Positions 17,883-29,500 are shown, counted from the stretch's first letter. The stretch: DNA of 64,000 nt from OMIW01 sp044235645 (GCA_044235645.1 JBIIHQ010000012.1:21051-85050), one strand, 5' to 3'. Notes: generated by a model from the letters alone, not told the origin. Numbers and translations are program-made.

Positions 17883-17903
17883 GGCCCCCTCGTCCATCTG
17901 CCG

Positions 17904-18749
17904 TTAATCCTTCGTTACCAAGGGTAGGCCCATCGAGACATGAGACCCAGGCTCGATGAGGGAGGCCAACTCGTGTTCTGGCCAGAGGTGATGCCAAAAA
18001 AGAAGGACACTGCTGCCGAGAGTAAAATAGGCGACATCGTCCCCCCTCTTTACCTTCTTACCGATCGGGAATGATCGGGGCCTGCGATCAGAACCAAAGA
18101 GAAACCGGCTTGTTGAGAAGGAGCTATCGTCCGTCAGTCTAATCGAACCTACATTGGTTGCTCCTACCATGACCATCAGAGTGCACCTGTCCTCCTGCCG
18201 AAACACGAAGATGACTCGTTCATTCCTGCTGAAAAGTTTGTCGATTGTGGCTAAAGACCAATCGTTTACCGGCCAGAGCGAACCAGGTATGTGAATAATC
18301 CGCTCCAGAATCCCATCAACAGGGGCGTGCACCCGATGATAGTCACGGGGGGAAAGGTAGACATTCCATACCTGAGTTCCGTGAGCGGCCGCGGTGGCCT
18401 CCTCGTCCGCAAGAAGTTCTGCGAGAGTGTAGGCGACCCCTTTTATCAAAAGCTTTCCCCCAGGCGAAGTCTGACCAATCTCTCGCAACGTACCATCGAC
18501 CGGACAGGTGAGCACGGCGGGCTCGATCTGACGGGCTCCAAGCCGCAATTTTCGGGAGAAAAAGGCCCCCACCGAGCGATACTCTGAGAGGGGAAGCTCA
18601 GCTTCGGATTCATCAATCCCGACAAGCTGAGAGAACGCTCGGAGCACTGGAGCTCTCAGAACAGGCGGAAGGGGAACATGCGCCAGCGTGCCGCACAACC
18701 AGCTCAGCTGTCGTTTCGGGAGTATGGTGGTGATTTGTGAAAAAGACAT
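17904..18749 (-). CDS. psd: Phosphatidylserine decarboxylase proenzyme
   Basis: A 281-residue membrane-associated pyruvoyl enzyme that converts phosphatidylserine to phosphatidylethanolamine. The catalytic triad positions are Asp85 (CPVDGTL) and His141 (YHRVHAPVDG), plus the self-cleavage serine in LGSS. The proenzyme would split between Gly245 and Ser246 to give beta and alpha chains with a Ser-derived pyruvoyl group. Most bacterial enzymes have LGST, so LGSS is a minor variant. The FFSRKL segment and the length are as in E. coli Psd. It ends 21 bases from cheY in convergent orientation. No pssA is in the window. Confidence 0.93.
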   Translation of the reverse strand: MSFSQITTILPKRQLSWLCGTLAHVPLPPVLRAPVLRAFSQLVGIDESEAELPLSEYRSVGAFFSRKLRLGARQIEPAVLTCPVDGTLREIGQTSPGGKLLIKGVAYTLAELLADEEATAAAHGTQVWNVYLSPRDYHRVHAPVDGILERIIHIPGSLWPVNDWSLATIDKLFSRNERVIFVFRQEDRCTLMVMVGATNVGSIRLTDDSSFSTSRFLFGSDRRPRSFPIGKKVKRGDDVAYFTLGSSVLLFWHHLWPEHELASLIEPGSHVSMGLPLVTKD

Positions 18750-19045
18750 GATGGGTGAAAGGGAATGATGAGAGTACTATGGATAAAGCTCCTGGGAAAA
18801 GGTACCGCTTCTCGGACGGGGATGCAAAGGCCCCATCTCTTCGGGGATTTTCAATGAACAATGACTTACCACCTCTCCTCCCTCGGTTTTTGGTGGAGCA
18901 TCAAAAAGATGGGGTGCTATACTACCAGGAGTAATCGGGGTAATTCCTCAGGGAGCCCTCGGAGAATCTTACAGATGATTGGAATAAAATCGGACATGGC
19001 TCCGCACCAATCCGTCTGAATATGCCATTCTCGGCAGGAAAAGAA

Positions 19046-20578
19046 ATGCGTGATCCCCTCTTTGAACGATGGATTTCACTTTCACCCCGGCTGCGAGTGG
19101 GGATCGTTATTCTTCTTCTCGGTATGGTCGGTGCGGCCCTTCTGCAACTATCAAAACGGTCGCAGTCCTCAGAACAGAGGTCCTCGAGTGCGATGGTCGT
19201 CCAGGAGCAGCCTCGTGTTAAATCGGCCCCGAGTGCCGAGGAATCAGCCCCACAACCCCGACAGAAGACCCCCTCGGCTCTCATTATTGAAGAGGATAGC
19301 ACTAGTGAGCCCGCCGTGCCTTCAGGAGATTCCTCGACAACATCATCGGGTAATGCTGCCCCCCCGCCGAGCTTAATGGATGGTGACGGGATTCGCCCAA
19401 ATGGTCCTGGACCGAGTCTAGCAACCAATCCCATGCCTCAAACGGGTACACTCTCTGCCCCCGTAAAGACTGCAGCACATTCGCCATCCGATCCGTCCCC
19501 CTCCCCTCAAAGAGGGCAAAACTCGGCTCAATCCCTTCTTGATGAAGTACCCCCCGGCAATTCTAAAACTCCAGTGAGGCTTGCTCATTACCGATTCGTT
19601 CTCGCCTCTTCAGGCTATGAAAGTAATCCCACCGAGCAGCGCAACATCGAGAGAATAGCCGCCCTCGAACGACTTACGCAGGTGGCTTGCATGCAGGGCA
19701 TGTTGCGCTCCCTCTCGTACCGTGGTCAAACCGACCCGGCTTCATCGAACAACCCGCTTTGCCAAGCGGCGATTGAAAGACTTCTCGCGCTTAATCCGGG
19801 GAGTACCTCTGCTACCTGTGCCCGAGATGGAATTGATTCACCCTCCTGCTATTCGGCTGATGCTGATACCACCCTTCAGTCAACCAGCTCATCGGTCTCA
19901 AAGCGCGGAACCAAATCGATGACGCCATCAGAGTCAGAAACGCTCAGAGCTCAATTCTCGTCAAGCTTGCAGATCTACCAACAGGTGGTTCGTACCGCCA
20001 CCGAAGACAAGAGAGAAAACCTTCGTTCAGAGTTGACAAACTTAGCCGATAAGTTGTTGAGAACGGCGTGTACCTCAACACAGATCTCGGTGAGAGAACG
20101 TCCCTCAGTCCAAACCCGAGATTTTCGTCAAAAGGAAGATCCGTTCGGCATAAACTCCTTTCTCGCAGAACAGGAAAAGGCCCGAGAGTACGAACAGAGA
20201 AATGCAAAAAGACCAGGGCGGGGCAATGCAGATGACGACGCGGGTTTCAATGCACAGCTCCCCCCTCGTGCCCCATCGAGTCCTGGAGGAGGTCAGAGTG
20301 GCATCGACCAACAGGCGGCTAATCAGAAGCAGGGGGAAAAAGACCTGGCAGCGCCTCGACCTCTTGGTCTCGTGAACATCGTGCCCTCGGAGTGTACCTC
20401 CGCGTTGACCGCCGTTCGCTCGTTTGATCCGGCCCTTCCGTTCCTCGCGTGTGCAGAGAGAGGGATGTATTCTCCCCGGTGTGTTCAGTCCCTCCGCGCT
20501 CTGCGTTCTCAGAAAAAGGGCCTGAGAGCGGGCGGTGTAGCTTCGGAGGAAGAAAATGAGGCTTTTTCAACATTTTGA
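19046..20578 (+). CDS. Unknown membrane-anchored protein with repeated Cys motifs
   Basis: A 510-residue protein I do not recognise. A short charged N-terminus precedes one membrane helix (about residues 15-35, RVGIVILLLGMVGAALL), so most of it should lie in the periplasm. Next comes a Pro/Ser/Gln-rich disordered stretch of about 130 residues, then two related cysteine modules. One ends in TCARDGIDSPSC (near 19815-19850) and one in ACAERGMYSPRC (near 20448-20483). Each is preceded by a similar helix plus (N/D)P, and further Cys lie at ACMQG and PLCQA in the first module and TACTS and SECTS in the second. Disulphides are likely. ATG 19046 has AGGA six bases upstream; ATG 19022 is an alternative. 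It converges on glmM. Confidence 0.65.
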   Translation: MRDPLFERWISLSPRLRVGIVILLLGMVGAALLQLSKRSQSSEQRSSSAMVVQEQPRVKSAPSAEESAPQPRQKTPSALIIEEDSTSEPAVPSGDSSTTSSGNAAPPPSLMDGDGIRPNGPGPSLATNPMPQTGTLSAPVKTAAHSPSDPSPSPQRGQNSAQSLLDEVPPGNSKTPVRLAHYRFVLASSGYESNPTEQRNIERIAALERLTQVACMQGMLRSLSYRGQTDPASSNNPLCQAAIERLLALNPGSTSATCARDGIDSPSCYSADADTTLQSTSSSVSKRGTKSMTPSESETLRAQFSSSLQIYQQVVRTATEDKRENLRSELTNLADKLLRTACTSTQISVRERPSVQTRDFRQKEDPFGINSFLAEQEKAREYEQRNAKRPGRGNADDDAGFNAQLPPRAPSSPGGGQSGIDQQAANQKQGEKDLAAPRPLGLVNIVPSECTSALTAVRSFDPALPFLACAERGMYSPRCVQSLRALRSQKKGLRAGGVASEEENEAFSTF

Positions 20579-20620
20579 TGAGTATCGCCCCGTAGGCGAA
20601 ACGGTCCAACCGAAAAGATC

Positions 20621-21991
20621 CTACACGACACCCAGCTCTCGCTCGATAACCGCCGCAATATCAGTCGTGTGCTTTTTGCACTGATCCTCCGATTCGGCTT
20701 CCACCATCACCCGGATCTTATTCTCGGTTCCTGAATATCGAACGAGGAGACGACCTCTTCCCGATAACTCTTCCTCTTTTGATCTGATGACCGATACAAG
20801 CGGGGGTACCGATTCAATCGGGATTCGCTGCGCTACCGGGATATTAACGAGTCGCTGCGGAAATCTCTGGTAATCAGCAAGCAACTCTGACAGGGGCTTC
20901 CCTCGACGAACCATAATTGAGAGCACTTTAAGCGCGGTGAAGATGCCATCCCCTGTGGTTGAATGAGCTCCAAAGATGGTGTGCCCCGACTGCTCTCCCC
21001 CAAGCTCAGATCCCGTTCTCAGCATCTCTTCCAAGACATACCGATCCCCGACCTGAGTACGAACTAATTCTATCCCCCTCGCGGAAAGAAAGCGCTCAAG
21101 CCCGACATTCGACATCACCGTTGCGATAACTTTGTTGCTCGGAAGAAGTCCTCTTTCCTTCAGATCGGCGGCGCACAAAGCCAACACCATGTCTCCATCA
21201 ACAACAGAACCCCGCTCATCGACGAGGATACACCGATCCGCATCACCATCAAGCGATATACCAAGTGCGAGACTATTCTCGAGCACCAGACTCTTCACGA
21301 CGTCGGGGTAGAGGCTTCCAAAACCCGCATTGATATTTTTCCCGTTAGGGGCGGTGCCCCGGGATATCACCTCAGCACCCAATTCAGTGAGTGCTTGCGG
21401 TGCCACCGTATATCCCGCTCCATGCGCCGCATCGAGGCCAACCCGCAGCCCCTCGAAGCTCATCTCTCGCGGAAACGCCCCCTTGAGGAATACTGTGTAA
21501 CGACCGACGGCATCGGGAATTCGAGTGGCCTTGCCGAGTTTACACGGCTCAGCGTTTTCTCCGAGCTCGTGCGGAGCGTCGAGGAGCGCCTCTATCTCAC
21601 GCTCAACCTCATCGGGCAGTTTGTAGCCATCTGCAGCAAATATCTTGATGCCGTTATCTGAGAAGGGATTGTGCGATGCACTCACCATGATACCCGCATC
21701 CGCTCGCATACTTCTCGTCAGATAAGCAACTCCCGGGGTCGGTAGAGGCCCAACGAGCATGACCTCTCCCCCCATCGCCGTTATACCGGAGGTCAACGCA
21801 GTTTCAATCATGTACCCTGAGATGCGGGTATCCTTCCCGACGAGGATTCGGTGGCGACCTGCCCTCTTCATGAATATCTTCGCAATCGCCTTTCCGAGAA
21901 GCACAAGCATCTCGGGATTAAGAGGAGCTACCCCTGCGATACCCCGGATACCATCAGTGCCAAAATACTTCCGCTCGTGCGCGTTGTTCAT
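20621..21991 (-). CDS. glmM: Phosphoglucosamine mutase
   Basis: A 456-residue alpha-D-phosphohexomutase that converts glucosamine-6-phosphate to glucosamine-1-phosphate for UDP-GlcNAc synthesis. The N-terminal KYFGTDGIRG is diagnostic for GlmM, the phosphoserine is Ser106 in SASHNP, the metal loop is DGDADR, the sugar-binding loop is GGEQSGH, and the C-terminal phosphate-binding loop is RYSGTENKIRVM. All four domains are present at normal length. It is the last gene of the ftsH-cdaA-ybbR-glmM run, a widespread arrangement linking c-di-AMP synthesis to cell-wall precursor supply. Confidence 0.97.
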   Translation of the reverse strand: MNNAHERKYFGTDGIRGIAGVAPLNPEMLVLLGKAIAKIFMKRAGRHRILVGKDTRISGYMIETALTSGITAMGGEVMLVGPLPTPGVAYLTRSMRADAGIMVSASHNPFSDNGIKIFAADGYKLPDEVEREIEALLDAPHELGENAEPCKLGKATRIPDAVGRYTVFLKGAFPREMSFEGLRVGLDAAHGAGYTVAPQALTELGAEVISRGTAPNGKNINAGFGSLYPDVVKSLVLENSLALGISLDGDADRCILVDERGSVVDGDMVLALCAADLKERGLLPSNKVIATVMSNVGLERFLSARGIELVRTQVGDRYVLEEMLRTGSELGGEQSGHTIFGAHSTTGDGIFTALKVLSIMVRRGKPLSELLADYQRFPQRLVNIPVAQRIPIESVPPLVSVIRSKEEELSGRGRLLVRYSGTENKIRVMVEAESEDQCKKHTTDIAAVIERELGVV

Positions 21992-22086
21992 ACTACCTCC
22001 GATACCACGGGCTGAACTACCTCACCCCATCCCGCTCCTTGAATACACCAAAAACCGATCAAATGTCATCGTCAGTCGTTTTCCTG

Positions 22087-23022
22087 TCACCTGAGGGGCA
22101 AAATGGTCTTACGAACTTTTCCCGCACCCTCTCTGACTTGAACCGTCGCCGGCTCGATCAAATCAACACCCACCCCCTCTGGGAGATCGACACCAACCGG
22201 AACAGAGGCTCCGGGCCGTTCCGATTCCGAAAGTCGCACATACGGGACAACATCCCCGTCGGAAAGCCCTTCCACCAGAGGGCGGGGACCTGTCACAACC
22301 ACCCGGACGTGCGATGGGTTCACCGTTCTGCCCCCCCCGCCCGCGAGCCGGATCTCTATCCCCCTTCGTCGAAAGGTCTTCCGAACAGGCACAGGAGAAA
22401 CAGCAACAACAACCGTAACCTCATCAGCTGAAAGTATCATGCTGCTCGCGGGTTTGCGAATTGGAAGCTCTTTTTTGGTGGTACTGTCAAAGGCACGAAT
22501 ATCAATTGGATACGTTTCAAGTTGGCGAAGCTCACGAACGAGTTCGTAGGGGCCTTCAACGACAACAGCCTCCGGCTGCCATGAAATACTGTCGAGTCGG
22601 TACGCTTCGTCAATACGCCCTAATCGGGGCACCTCGACCGGCACCACCTTGGTGGCCTTCTTATCAAATCGAAGCTCAACTTCAGCGGGATCAACACTCG
22701 CAATCGAGAGGCCAGAGGGAAGAGATAGCTCTGATGACGCAACAGGAACGACATACCGGTTCGGAGCATCTTTGGGAACCGCGACCCGAATCGCTTTTAG
22801 GCCATCAAGGCCCGAGTTAAGCAAAAATGAGGGCCCGCGTACCCGAACCGAGACCTGAGTAACACTCTGCGAAAGGAGAAGCGTGTCGTCAGGGACATTA
22901 CGCACCTCGACCGGAAGAGTAACCGTCAAAGAGCTCATATCGGTATTAACGACAAACCAAAGAGCAATAGCAGCTGCCAATGATATGACCTTCAAAAAAG
23001 CGAGCGAGCGGAAAAACCTCAT
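22087..23022 (-). CDS. ybbR: YbbR/CdaR-like regulator of the diadenylate cyclase
   Basis: A 311-residue protein with one N-terminal membrane helix (about residues 8-25, LKVISLAAAIALWFVVNT) followed by YbbR-type beta-rich repeats outside the membrane. In Firmicutes the homologue CdaR binds and tunes the cyclase CdaA. Here it overlaps cdaA by 4 bases (ATGA) and precedes glmM, the same order as in those bacteria. Sequence conservation is low, as is usual for the family, so the call leans on the N-terminus and on context. Confidence 0.85.
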   Translation of the reverse strand: MRFFRSLAFLKVISLAAAIALWFVVNTDMSSLTVTLPVEVRNVPDDTLLLSQSVTQVSVRVRGPSFLLNSGLDGLKAIRVAVPKDAPNRYVVPVASSELSLPSGLSIASVDPAEVELRFDKKATKVVPVEVPRLGRIDEAYRLDSISWQPEAVVVEGPYELVRELRQLETYPIDIRAFDSTTKKELPIRKPASSMILSADEVTVVVAVSPVPVRKTFRRRGIEIRLAGGGGRTVNPSHVRVVVTGPRPLVEGLSDGDVVPYVRLSESERPGASVPVGVDLPEGVGVDLIEPATVQVREGAGKVRKTILPLR

Positions 23023-23831
23023 GACACCTGGTGCGACCTCCTCAGAAATATCTCAGAATTCCGCTCCTTTTCCCCGTTTAGGTGAGTGGTAAGAACATTT
23101 TTCAGCGCTGGGGCATCGAGATTGCGGACAATTCTCCCCTCACAAACAACTGAAACCGCCCCTGACTCTTCAGAGACAACCACTATAACTGCGTCACTCC
23201 GTTCAGATATACCAACCGCAGCCCGATGGCGGGTGCCCAGATTAGGATCAAGATCCGGATTAGATGTGAGGGGAAGCACACACCCCGCTGCTTTGATACG
23301 CCCCTGATGTATTACCACCGCTCCGTCGTGAAGAGGACTATCTTTGATAAAAAGAGCACTGAGCAGCTTTCTACTGACAATGGCATCGAGAACAACAGCA
23401 TCCTCAACGAGATCATCAAGACCAATCGTGCGTTGAATGACGATAAGCGCCCCCGTGCGACTCTTTGAGAATTTACTGCAGACAACCGCGAGATCATCAA
23501 GCAGCTGATCTGGTCCGGCATTCACCTCACCCGCAAATATCTGTTGCAGCCCCACCTTAGTGAGAGCGCGACGAATCTCATCCTGGAAGAGGATAACCGC
23601 CACGATGATAATCGCATCGAGGAATCGACCCAGTACCCACGCCAGGGTTAGGATGTGGAGATGAGTTGCCAACAGATGAACGGCGACGACGACGATCAGC
23701 CCCCATAACATCGGGACCGCTCTCGTCCCCCGAATGATAAGGAGCCCTCGATAAAGAAGCGCCGCCACCAAAAGAATATCGATGACCGAGCGGATAATGA
23801 TCTCCCATTCTCCAATTTGTAGGGGAACCAT
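23019..23831 (-). CDS. cdaA: Diadenylate cyclase CdaA (c-di-AMP synthase)
   Basis: A protein of about 270 residues that joins two ATP into c-di-AMP. Three N-terminal membrane helices (within residues 1-90) are followed by the DisA_N catalytic domain with both signature motifs, DGAVVI (Asp-Gly-Ala) and GTRHRAAVG (Arg-His-Arg). The start is uncertain: ATG 23831 is used, and a GTG four codons upstream (23843) is also possible. Genes for c-di-AMP targets or a phosphodiesterase are not in the window. It lies between ftsH and ybbR on one strand. Confidence 0.93.
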   Translation of the reverse strand: MVPLQIGEWEIIIRSVIDILLVAALLYRGLLIIRGTRAVPMLWGLIVVVAVHLLATHLHILTLAWVLGRFLDAIIIVAVILFQDEIRRALTKVGLQQIFAGEVNAGPDQLLDDLAVVCSKFSKSRTGALIVIQRTIGLDDLVEDAVVLDAIVSRKLLSALFIKDSPLHDGAVVIHQGRIKAAGCVLPLTSNPDLDPNLGTRHRAAVGISERSDAVIVVVSEESGAVSVVCEGRIVRNLDAPALKNVLTTHLNGEKERNSEIFLRRSHQVS

Positions 23832-23880
23832 ATCCAGACCCACATAGCCAGTGTATGAATACCTTCAAAGCGGAAAACAG

Positions 23881-25755
<1,875 letters not shown>

Positions 25756-25966
25756 GCTCTTCCTCCTTACAAGTCACAGCTCGCGAATCGACCTCCGCGA
25801 TAGCTCCTCATAGTGACCCAATCCCCCAGTAACCCGCAACGGAATCCGGAAAAATAGAGCCTCAGTAAGTACATGCCCCCTCAGAGGGAGCACCTTTATC
25901 CTCAAGGTAGGATGCGCAAACCTGAGTCTTGACGCGCAGGGATTCCATGGATAAACCAAAACGCCG

Positions 25967-27061
25967 TTAGCGTCGAGCGATCCGAATGAGGCCGCCCTGG
26001 TAGCGAACAATGGCAATCCCTCCCGCGCATTGAAATTCACGACGACTCCCGAGAAGGAACCGTACAAAGCGAGCACCGTGACGGGGGCCCAAGGGATAGC
26101 CAACGAGCGATAAGAGGGCAAGCGATGCAATCCGCCATTGAAGAGCGGAGGGAGCGTCTGAGACGAGGGCTCGAAGTTCTCGCGTCCAGGAGCTCCCCCC
26201 CGGCTCCATCCGGTCCAGCGGCACCAACCGATCTGCTGAGAGCGACCAGAGGAATTGAGCATCTTCCGAGAGTCGGCTCGATTGTTCGGCGAGGGCGTCG
26301 ACCGTGACTCCGAACTCCTGTGAGAGGTAGGGAATTAAAAGGTGGCGCACTCGATTTCGAGTGTAGGTCACTTCAGTATTTGTAGGATCCTCGCGCCAGG
26401 GTACTACCCACTCGGTCGCTGCCGCCACTAAGGTCTCTTTGGGTACCGTGAGGAATGGCCGCCGAATTGGCGGTGGGCAGAGACGACCCTCGCCACCTTC
26501 GTGTTCGGGCCCATTTACCTCGCGATTCATAATAAAACGGGAGAGAACGGTCTCCACGAGGTCGTTACGATGGTGGGCTGTAACGACAAACTCGAGGCTC
26601 CGTTGAGCGGCCACCTCGCCAAAAAAACGGTACCGCTCGTGACGCCACCACGCTTCCCTATTCATTCCCGTGGGAACCAAGGCAAGACGACGCAGGTGGC
26701 ACTCACGAACCCCCAGCTGAGCGCAGAGCGCTTCGACAAACAAAGCATCATCGCCACTACCCGCTCGGGCAGCATGATCGACGTGCGCTGCCTCGATGTA
26801 GTATGCTCGCGCGGTGGCGAGGCGGACGAGACCAGCAAGCAGACAGACGCTGTCTACTCCACCGGAGACGGCGACGAGGAGCCGTGAACCTCTCGGAATG
26901 TTGTGCAGAATAGCTTGAAGAGTTGTTTTTGATGCGGGAGATTGTGCAGGGTAAGACTCCGATCTTTGGGATCGATGAGAAGGCGCCCCAGCACCCTTGG
27001 GGCGGGTGCCCGCCCGAGCGCGTCTCGCATTCCGGTCCCCTGTTCTTTTACCCCCCTCCAC
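25967..27061 (-). CDS. tilS: tRNA(Ile)-lysidine synthase TilS
   Basis: A 364-residue PP-loop ATPase that ligates lysine to the C34 wobble base of the CAU-anticodon tRNA-Ile, changing its specificity from Met to Ile. The P-loop SGGVDS is clear (LLVAVSGGVDSVCLLAGL), followed by AAHVDHA and VTAHHRNDLVET, both typical. The C-terminal TilS domain seen in E. coli seems reduced or absent. The N-terminal 55 residues are basic, low-complexity and unlike the family, so the GTG at 27061 may be too far upstream, but no better start with a ribosome site was found. It precedes ftsH, a common neighbourhood. Confidence 0.9.
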   Translation of the reverse strand: MEGGKRTGDRNARRARAGTRPKGAGAPSHRSQRSESYPAQSPASKTTLQAILHNIPRGSRLLVAVSGGVDSVCLLAGLVRLATARAYYIEAAHVDHAARAGSGDDALFVEALCAQLGVRECHLRRLALVPTGMNREAWWRHERYRFFGEVAAQRSLEFVVTAHHRNDLVETVLSRFIMNREVNGPEHEGGEGRLCPPPIRRPFLTVPKETLVAAATEWVVPWREDPTNTEVTYTRNRVRHLLIPYLSQEFGVTVDALAEQSSRLSEDAQFLWSLSADRLVPLDRMEPGGSSWTRELRALVSDAPSALQWRIASLALLSLVGYPLGPRHGARFVRFLLGSRREFQCAGGIAIVRYQGGLIRIARR

Positions 27062-27154
27062 GAAATGCCCCGACGTACTGACCTTGATCTTTTACCGACT
27101 TCGCTCTCCCACTGACGTTGCTCGGACCCACCCCGTGTCCCCCAGTCGGAGCTT

Positions 27155-27562
27155 CTAAGACTTCATATTATCAATGCTATACCTTCCACCCCCACTAAAC
27201 ATCAGGGCGACGGCCCCGGCCAAAAGGATGATATCCTTATTAAAGAGTCGGGGGTCGTTTGGAAAAAACCCGAGCGCGATCACGAACGACAGAATCATGA
27301 GCGATGCGACGATCGACATGAGGACTGTCCAGAATCCTACCAAGAGAAGAAATCCGACAATGATTTCAGTATATGGAAGTCCCGTCCCGTACAAAATCGC
27401 CATCTGGCGCGGGAGAATACCAAATTCGACGACGTGCTTGATGAATACCCCCATGTTATCGAGCTTCATCAAGCCCGCCATGATAAAATATGCACCGAGA
27501 GCTACCCGAAAAATCGTCGGCCCCCACGCAGTGTCACCGACCGGTTTTTTGAAATCGATCAT
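27155..27562 (-). CDS. DoxX family membrane protein
   Basis: A 135-residue four-helix inner-membrane protein of the DoxX family. Helix 1 (RVALGAYFIMAGLMKL) carries the family's G-x-x-(F/L)-x-x-(A/S)-G-x-x-K pattern, and further helices follow at about residues 55-75, 80-105 and 110-125. Some members support thiosulfate:quinone oxidation or surfactant-linked functions, but most are uncharacterised. The ATG at 27562 is chosen because GGAGAGGAG lies just upstream, in preference to an in-frame start 31 codons earlier. It diverges from cysE. Confidence 0.82.
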   Translation of the reverse strand: MIDFKKPVGDTAWGPTIFRVALGAYFIMAGLMKLDNMGVFIKHVVEFGILPRQMAILYGTGLPYTEIIVGFLLLVGFWTVLMSIVASLMILSFVIALGFFPNDPRLFNKDIILLAGAVALMFSGGGRYSIDNMKS

Positions 27563-27770
27563 CGCAAGCGCTCCTCTCCGCAAAAAAGCTGTCTCGTCAT
27601 CAACAACCTCAGCCACGATGAATCCGCTGAGCCAGGCGCGTAAGCTACGCGCCATGACGCCGAGCCTATTCGGTTTTGGCTCAGATGCAAAGAGGAATTG
27701 TGAGGGGATGATTCGATGGCGATTATTTTTACCCGCTAATGAGTGCTGCAGTCATTCCTAAGGACGATGT

Positions 27771-28556
27771 ATGAGTACCCAGCGAACAATATCTTTCGAA
27801 GATGAACTCCTCGAGGTCGAACAGGCAGAGCCAACCCTTGCCCGCATTCTTAGTGACCGGCCACGACCGGCATCCCCCGTCACGATGACCCTCTGGATGA
27901 TAGCGGCGAAACTTGCCTGTGCCAGGTTTGAGGCCGGCGACCTTCAAGGACTACTGGGAGAGCTCGCGGGCGGTCTCACTGAGTTTTCGCAACAGGTCGA
28001 TCGCGACATCGCTGCTACTCTCTCGCGCGATCCCGCATGTCGGAACCGAGTCTCGGTGGTGCTTTTTTACAAAGGATATCTCGCACTCCAAAGCTATCGA
28101 CTCAGCCACCATCTCTGGCAGGTTGGCCGGTTCCACCTCGCTCACTGGCTCCAGAGCCGTAGCAGTGAAGTGTTCGGGGTTGATATCCACCCAGCAGCGC
28201 AGCTCGGGAGTGGTATCTTTATCGATCACGCAACGAGTGTGGTGATCGGCGAGACGACAGTTGTCGAGGACGACGTATCGATTCTTCACGAGGTAACCCT
28301 CGGAGGTACCGGCAAGCATGGCGGTGATCGACACCCCAAGGTGCGACGGGGGGTTATGATTGGGGCGGGGGTAAAGGTTCTCGGTAATGTCGTGCTGGGC
28401 GAATACTCGAAGGTCGGCGCAGGAAGTGTCCTCCTTCAATCAATCCCTCCCCATTCGACGGCAGTGGGAGTGCCAGCTCGGGTTGTTGGCAATTGTTCCT
28501 GTGGACGCCCTGCAGATGAAATGGATCAGTGGGTAGAGGTTGGAGATGGAGAATAG
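27771..28556 (+). CDS. cysE: Serine O-acetyltransferase
   Basis: A 261-residue CysE that makes O-acetylserine from serine and acetyl-CoA, the first step of cysteine synthesis. After a helical N-terminal domain (residues 1-140, with DRDPA-like SRDPACR) comes a left-handed beta-helix of hexapeptide repeats: GVDIHPAAQLGSGIFIDHATSVVIGET and GGTGKHGGDRHPKV, both diagnostic. The active-site His residues fall in the IHP and DHA segments. A short tail with two Cys (NCSCG) follows. AAGGA precedes the ATG by 6 bases. No cysteine synthase is adjacent. Confidence 0.93.
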   Translation: MSTQRTISFEDELLEVEQAEPTLARILSDRPRPASPVTMTLWMIAAKLACARFEAGDLQGLLGELAGGLTEFSQQVDRDIAATLSRDPACRNRVSVVLFYKGYLALQSYRLSHHLWQVGRFHLAHWLQSRSSEVFGVDIHPAAQLGSGIFIDHATSVVIGETTVVEDDVSILHEVTLGGTGKHGGDRHPKVRRGVMIGAGVKVLGNVVLGEYSKVGAGSVLLQSIPPHSTAVGVPARVVGNCSCGRPADEMDQWVEVGDGE

Positions 28557-28729
28557 TGGCCAAAGTAAAGAATATCAGGGGGAGAGTCTCTGAGATACAC
28601 AACACAGGGCCGAAAATTTATAATTAACGAGTTTAAGGGGTTGATGAATAACGGCCACGTTTCCGGGAAGGCGGGGTTGGACTTACGCGGGGGAGTAAGA
28701 TATCCTCCCCGATATCGAACGAAGGTTTG

Positions 28730-29491
28730 ATGGATCTGCTAGTGATGTCTGATCTCCACTTGGCGGCTCTCCATCAAGGAGGGCACCGGAGATTCCCGAG
28801 CGGTATGGCGCCGCACAAGGTGCTGAAACAGATAGAAGAGGAGTTGAGTCGGGGCCCTGTAGAAGGGATTCTCATTGCGGGGGATCTGGCGAACACGCCT
28901 CGCGATGGCATCGTCCTTCCCGAGTTCTTTCGAGAACTCAGCGGCCTCGCTCCGGGCTGTCCCATCCTGGTTGTCGCTGGCAATCACGATGAGCCCCCCC
29001 TCGAGAACGGGGTCCAGTTGAGCCGAGAGCTCTTTCCTCAACGGTGCCGGGCCGGCAAGGTCACTCTTTTGAGAGACCAAATACACCGGATCGGCGACCT
29101 GACAGTGGCTGGCCTCGACTTTCTCCGCCCAAACAGGGGGGAAGAAGAGAAAGCCTTATCCGCTCTCTCCCGGCGACTGAATATATCGGGTCCGCCGTTA
29201 CCGGTCGACGTGGTGCTCGTCCATGAGCCCCCCCGAGGCTATCTGGATCGGCGGGATAGGAAGAACCGGATGGGTTCGCGCTATATCAGAAGGGCCATTG
29301 AGGAGCTTCTCGACCCAAGGCTCGTGGTCTTCGGACATTGTCACGAGCAGTCGGGAAAGGAGTTGGTCGACGGGGACATAAGGTATTTCAATGCCTGCTC
29401 CGTTGAGGCTCGCAGAGTCGCACCGTGGATGGCCCCGCGAGTCTGGCGAATCTCGGTTTCACCTCGAGCTGCGCCCGTTGATCTAGGTTGA
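28730..29491 (+). CDS. Calcineurin-like metallophosphoesterase
   Basis: A 253-residue protein with the five metallophosphoesterase motifs in order: DLH (MSDLHLAAL), GDLAN, GNHDEP, VHEPP and GHCHEQSG. These residues bind two metal ions and hydrolyse phosphoesters. There is no signal peptide, so it is cytosolic. The substrate cannot be predicted: the family includes cyclic-nucleotide, nuclease and lipid phosphatases. The ATG at 28730 is used, with AAGG just before it. The gene ends at a good stem-loop (29501-29527). Confidence 0.82.
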   Translation: MDLLVMSDLHLAALHQGGHRRFPSGMAPHKVLKQIEEELSRGPVEGILIAGDLANTPRDGIVLPEFFRELSGLAPGCPILVVAGNHDEPPLENGVQLSRELFPQRCRAGKVTLLRDQIHRIGDLTVAGLDFLRPNRGEEEKALSALSRRLNISGPPLPVDVVLVHEPPRGYLDRRDRKNRMGSRYIRRAIEELLDPRLVVFGHCHEQSGKELVDGDIRYFNACSVEARRVAPWMAPRVWRISVSPRAAPVDLG

Positions 29492-29500
29492 CCGGGGGGC

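Noticed and set aside
25774..26262. 162-codon frame on the minus strand overlapping the 3' end of tilS
   Set aside because: It is a different frame of the tilS coding region extended into the intergenic gap, and its composition is not protein-like.
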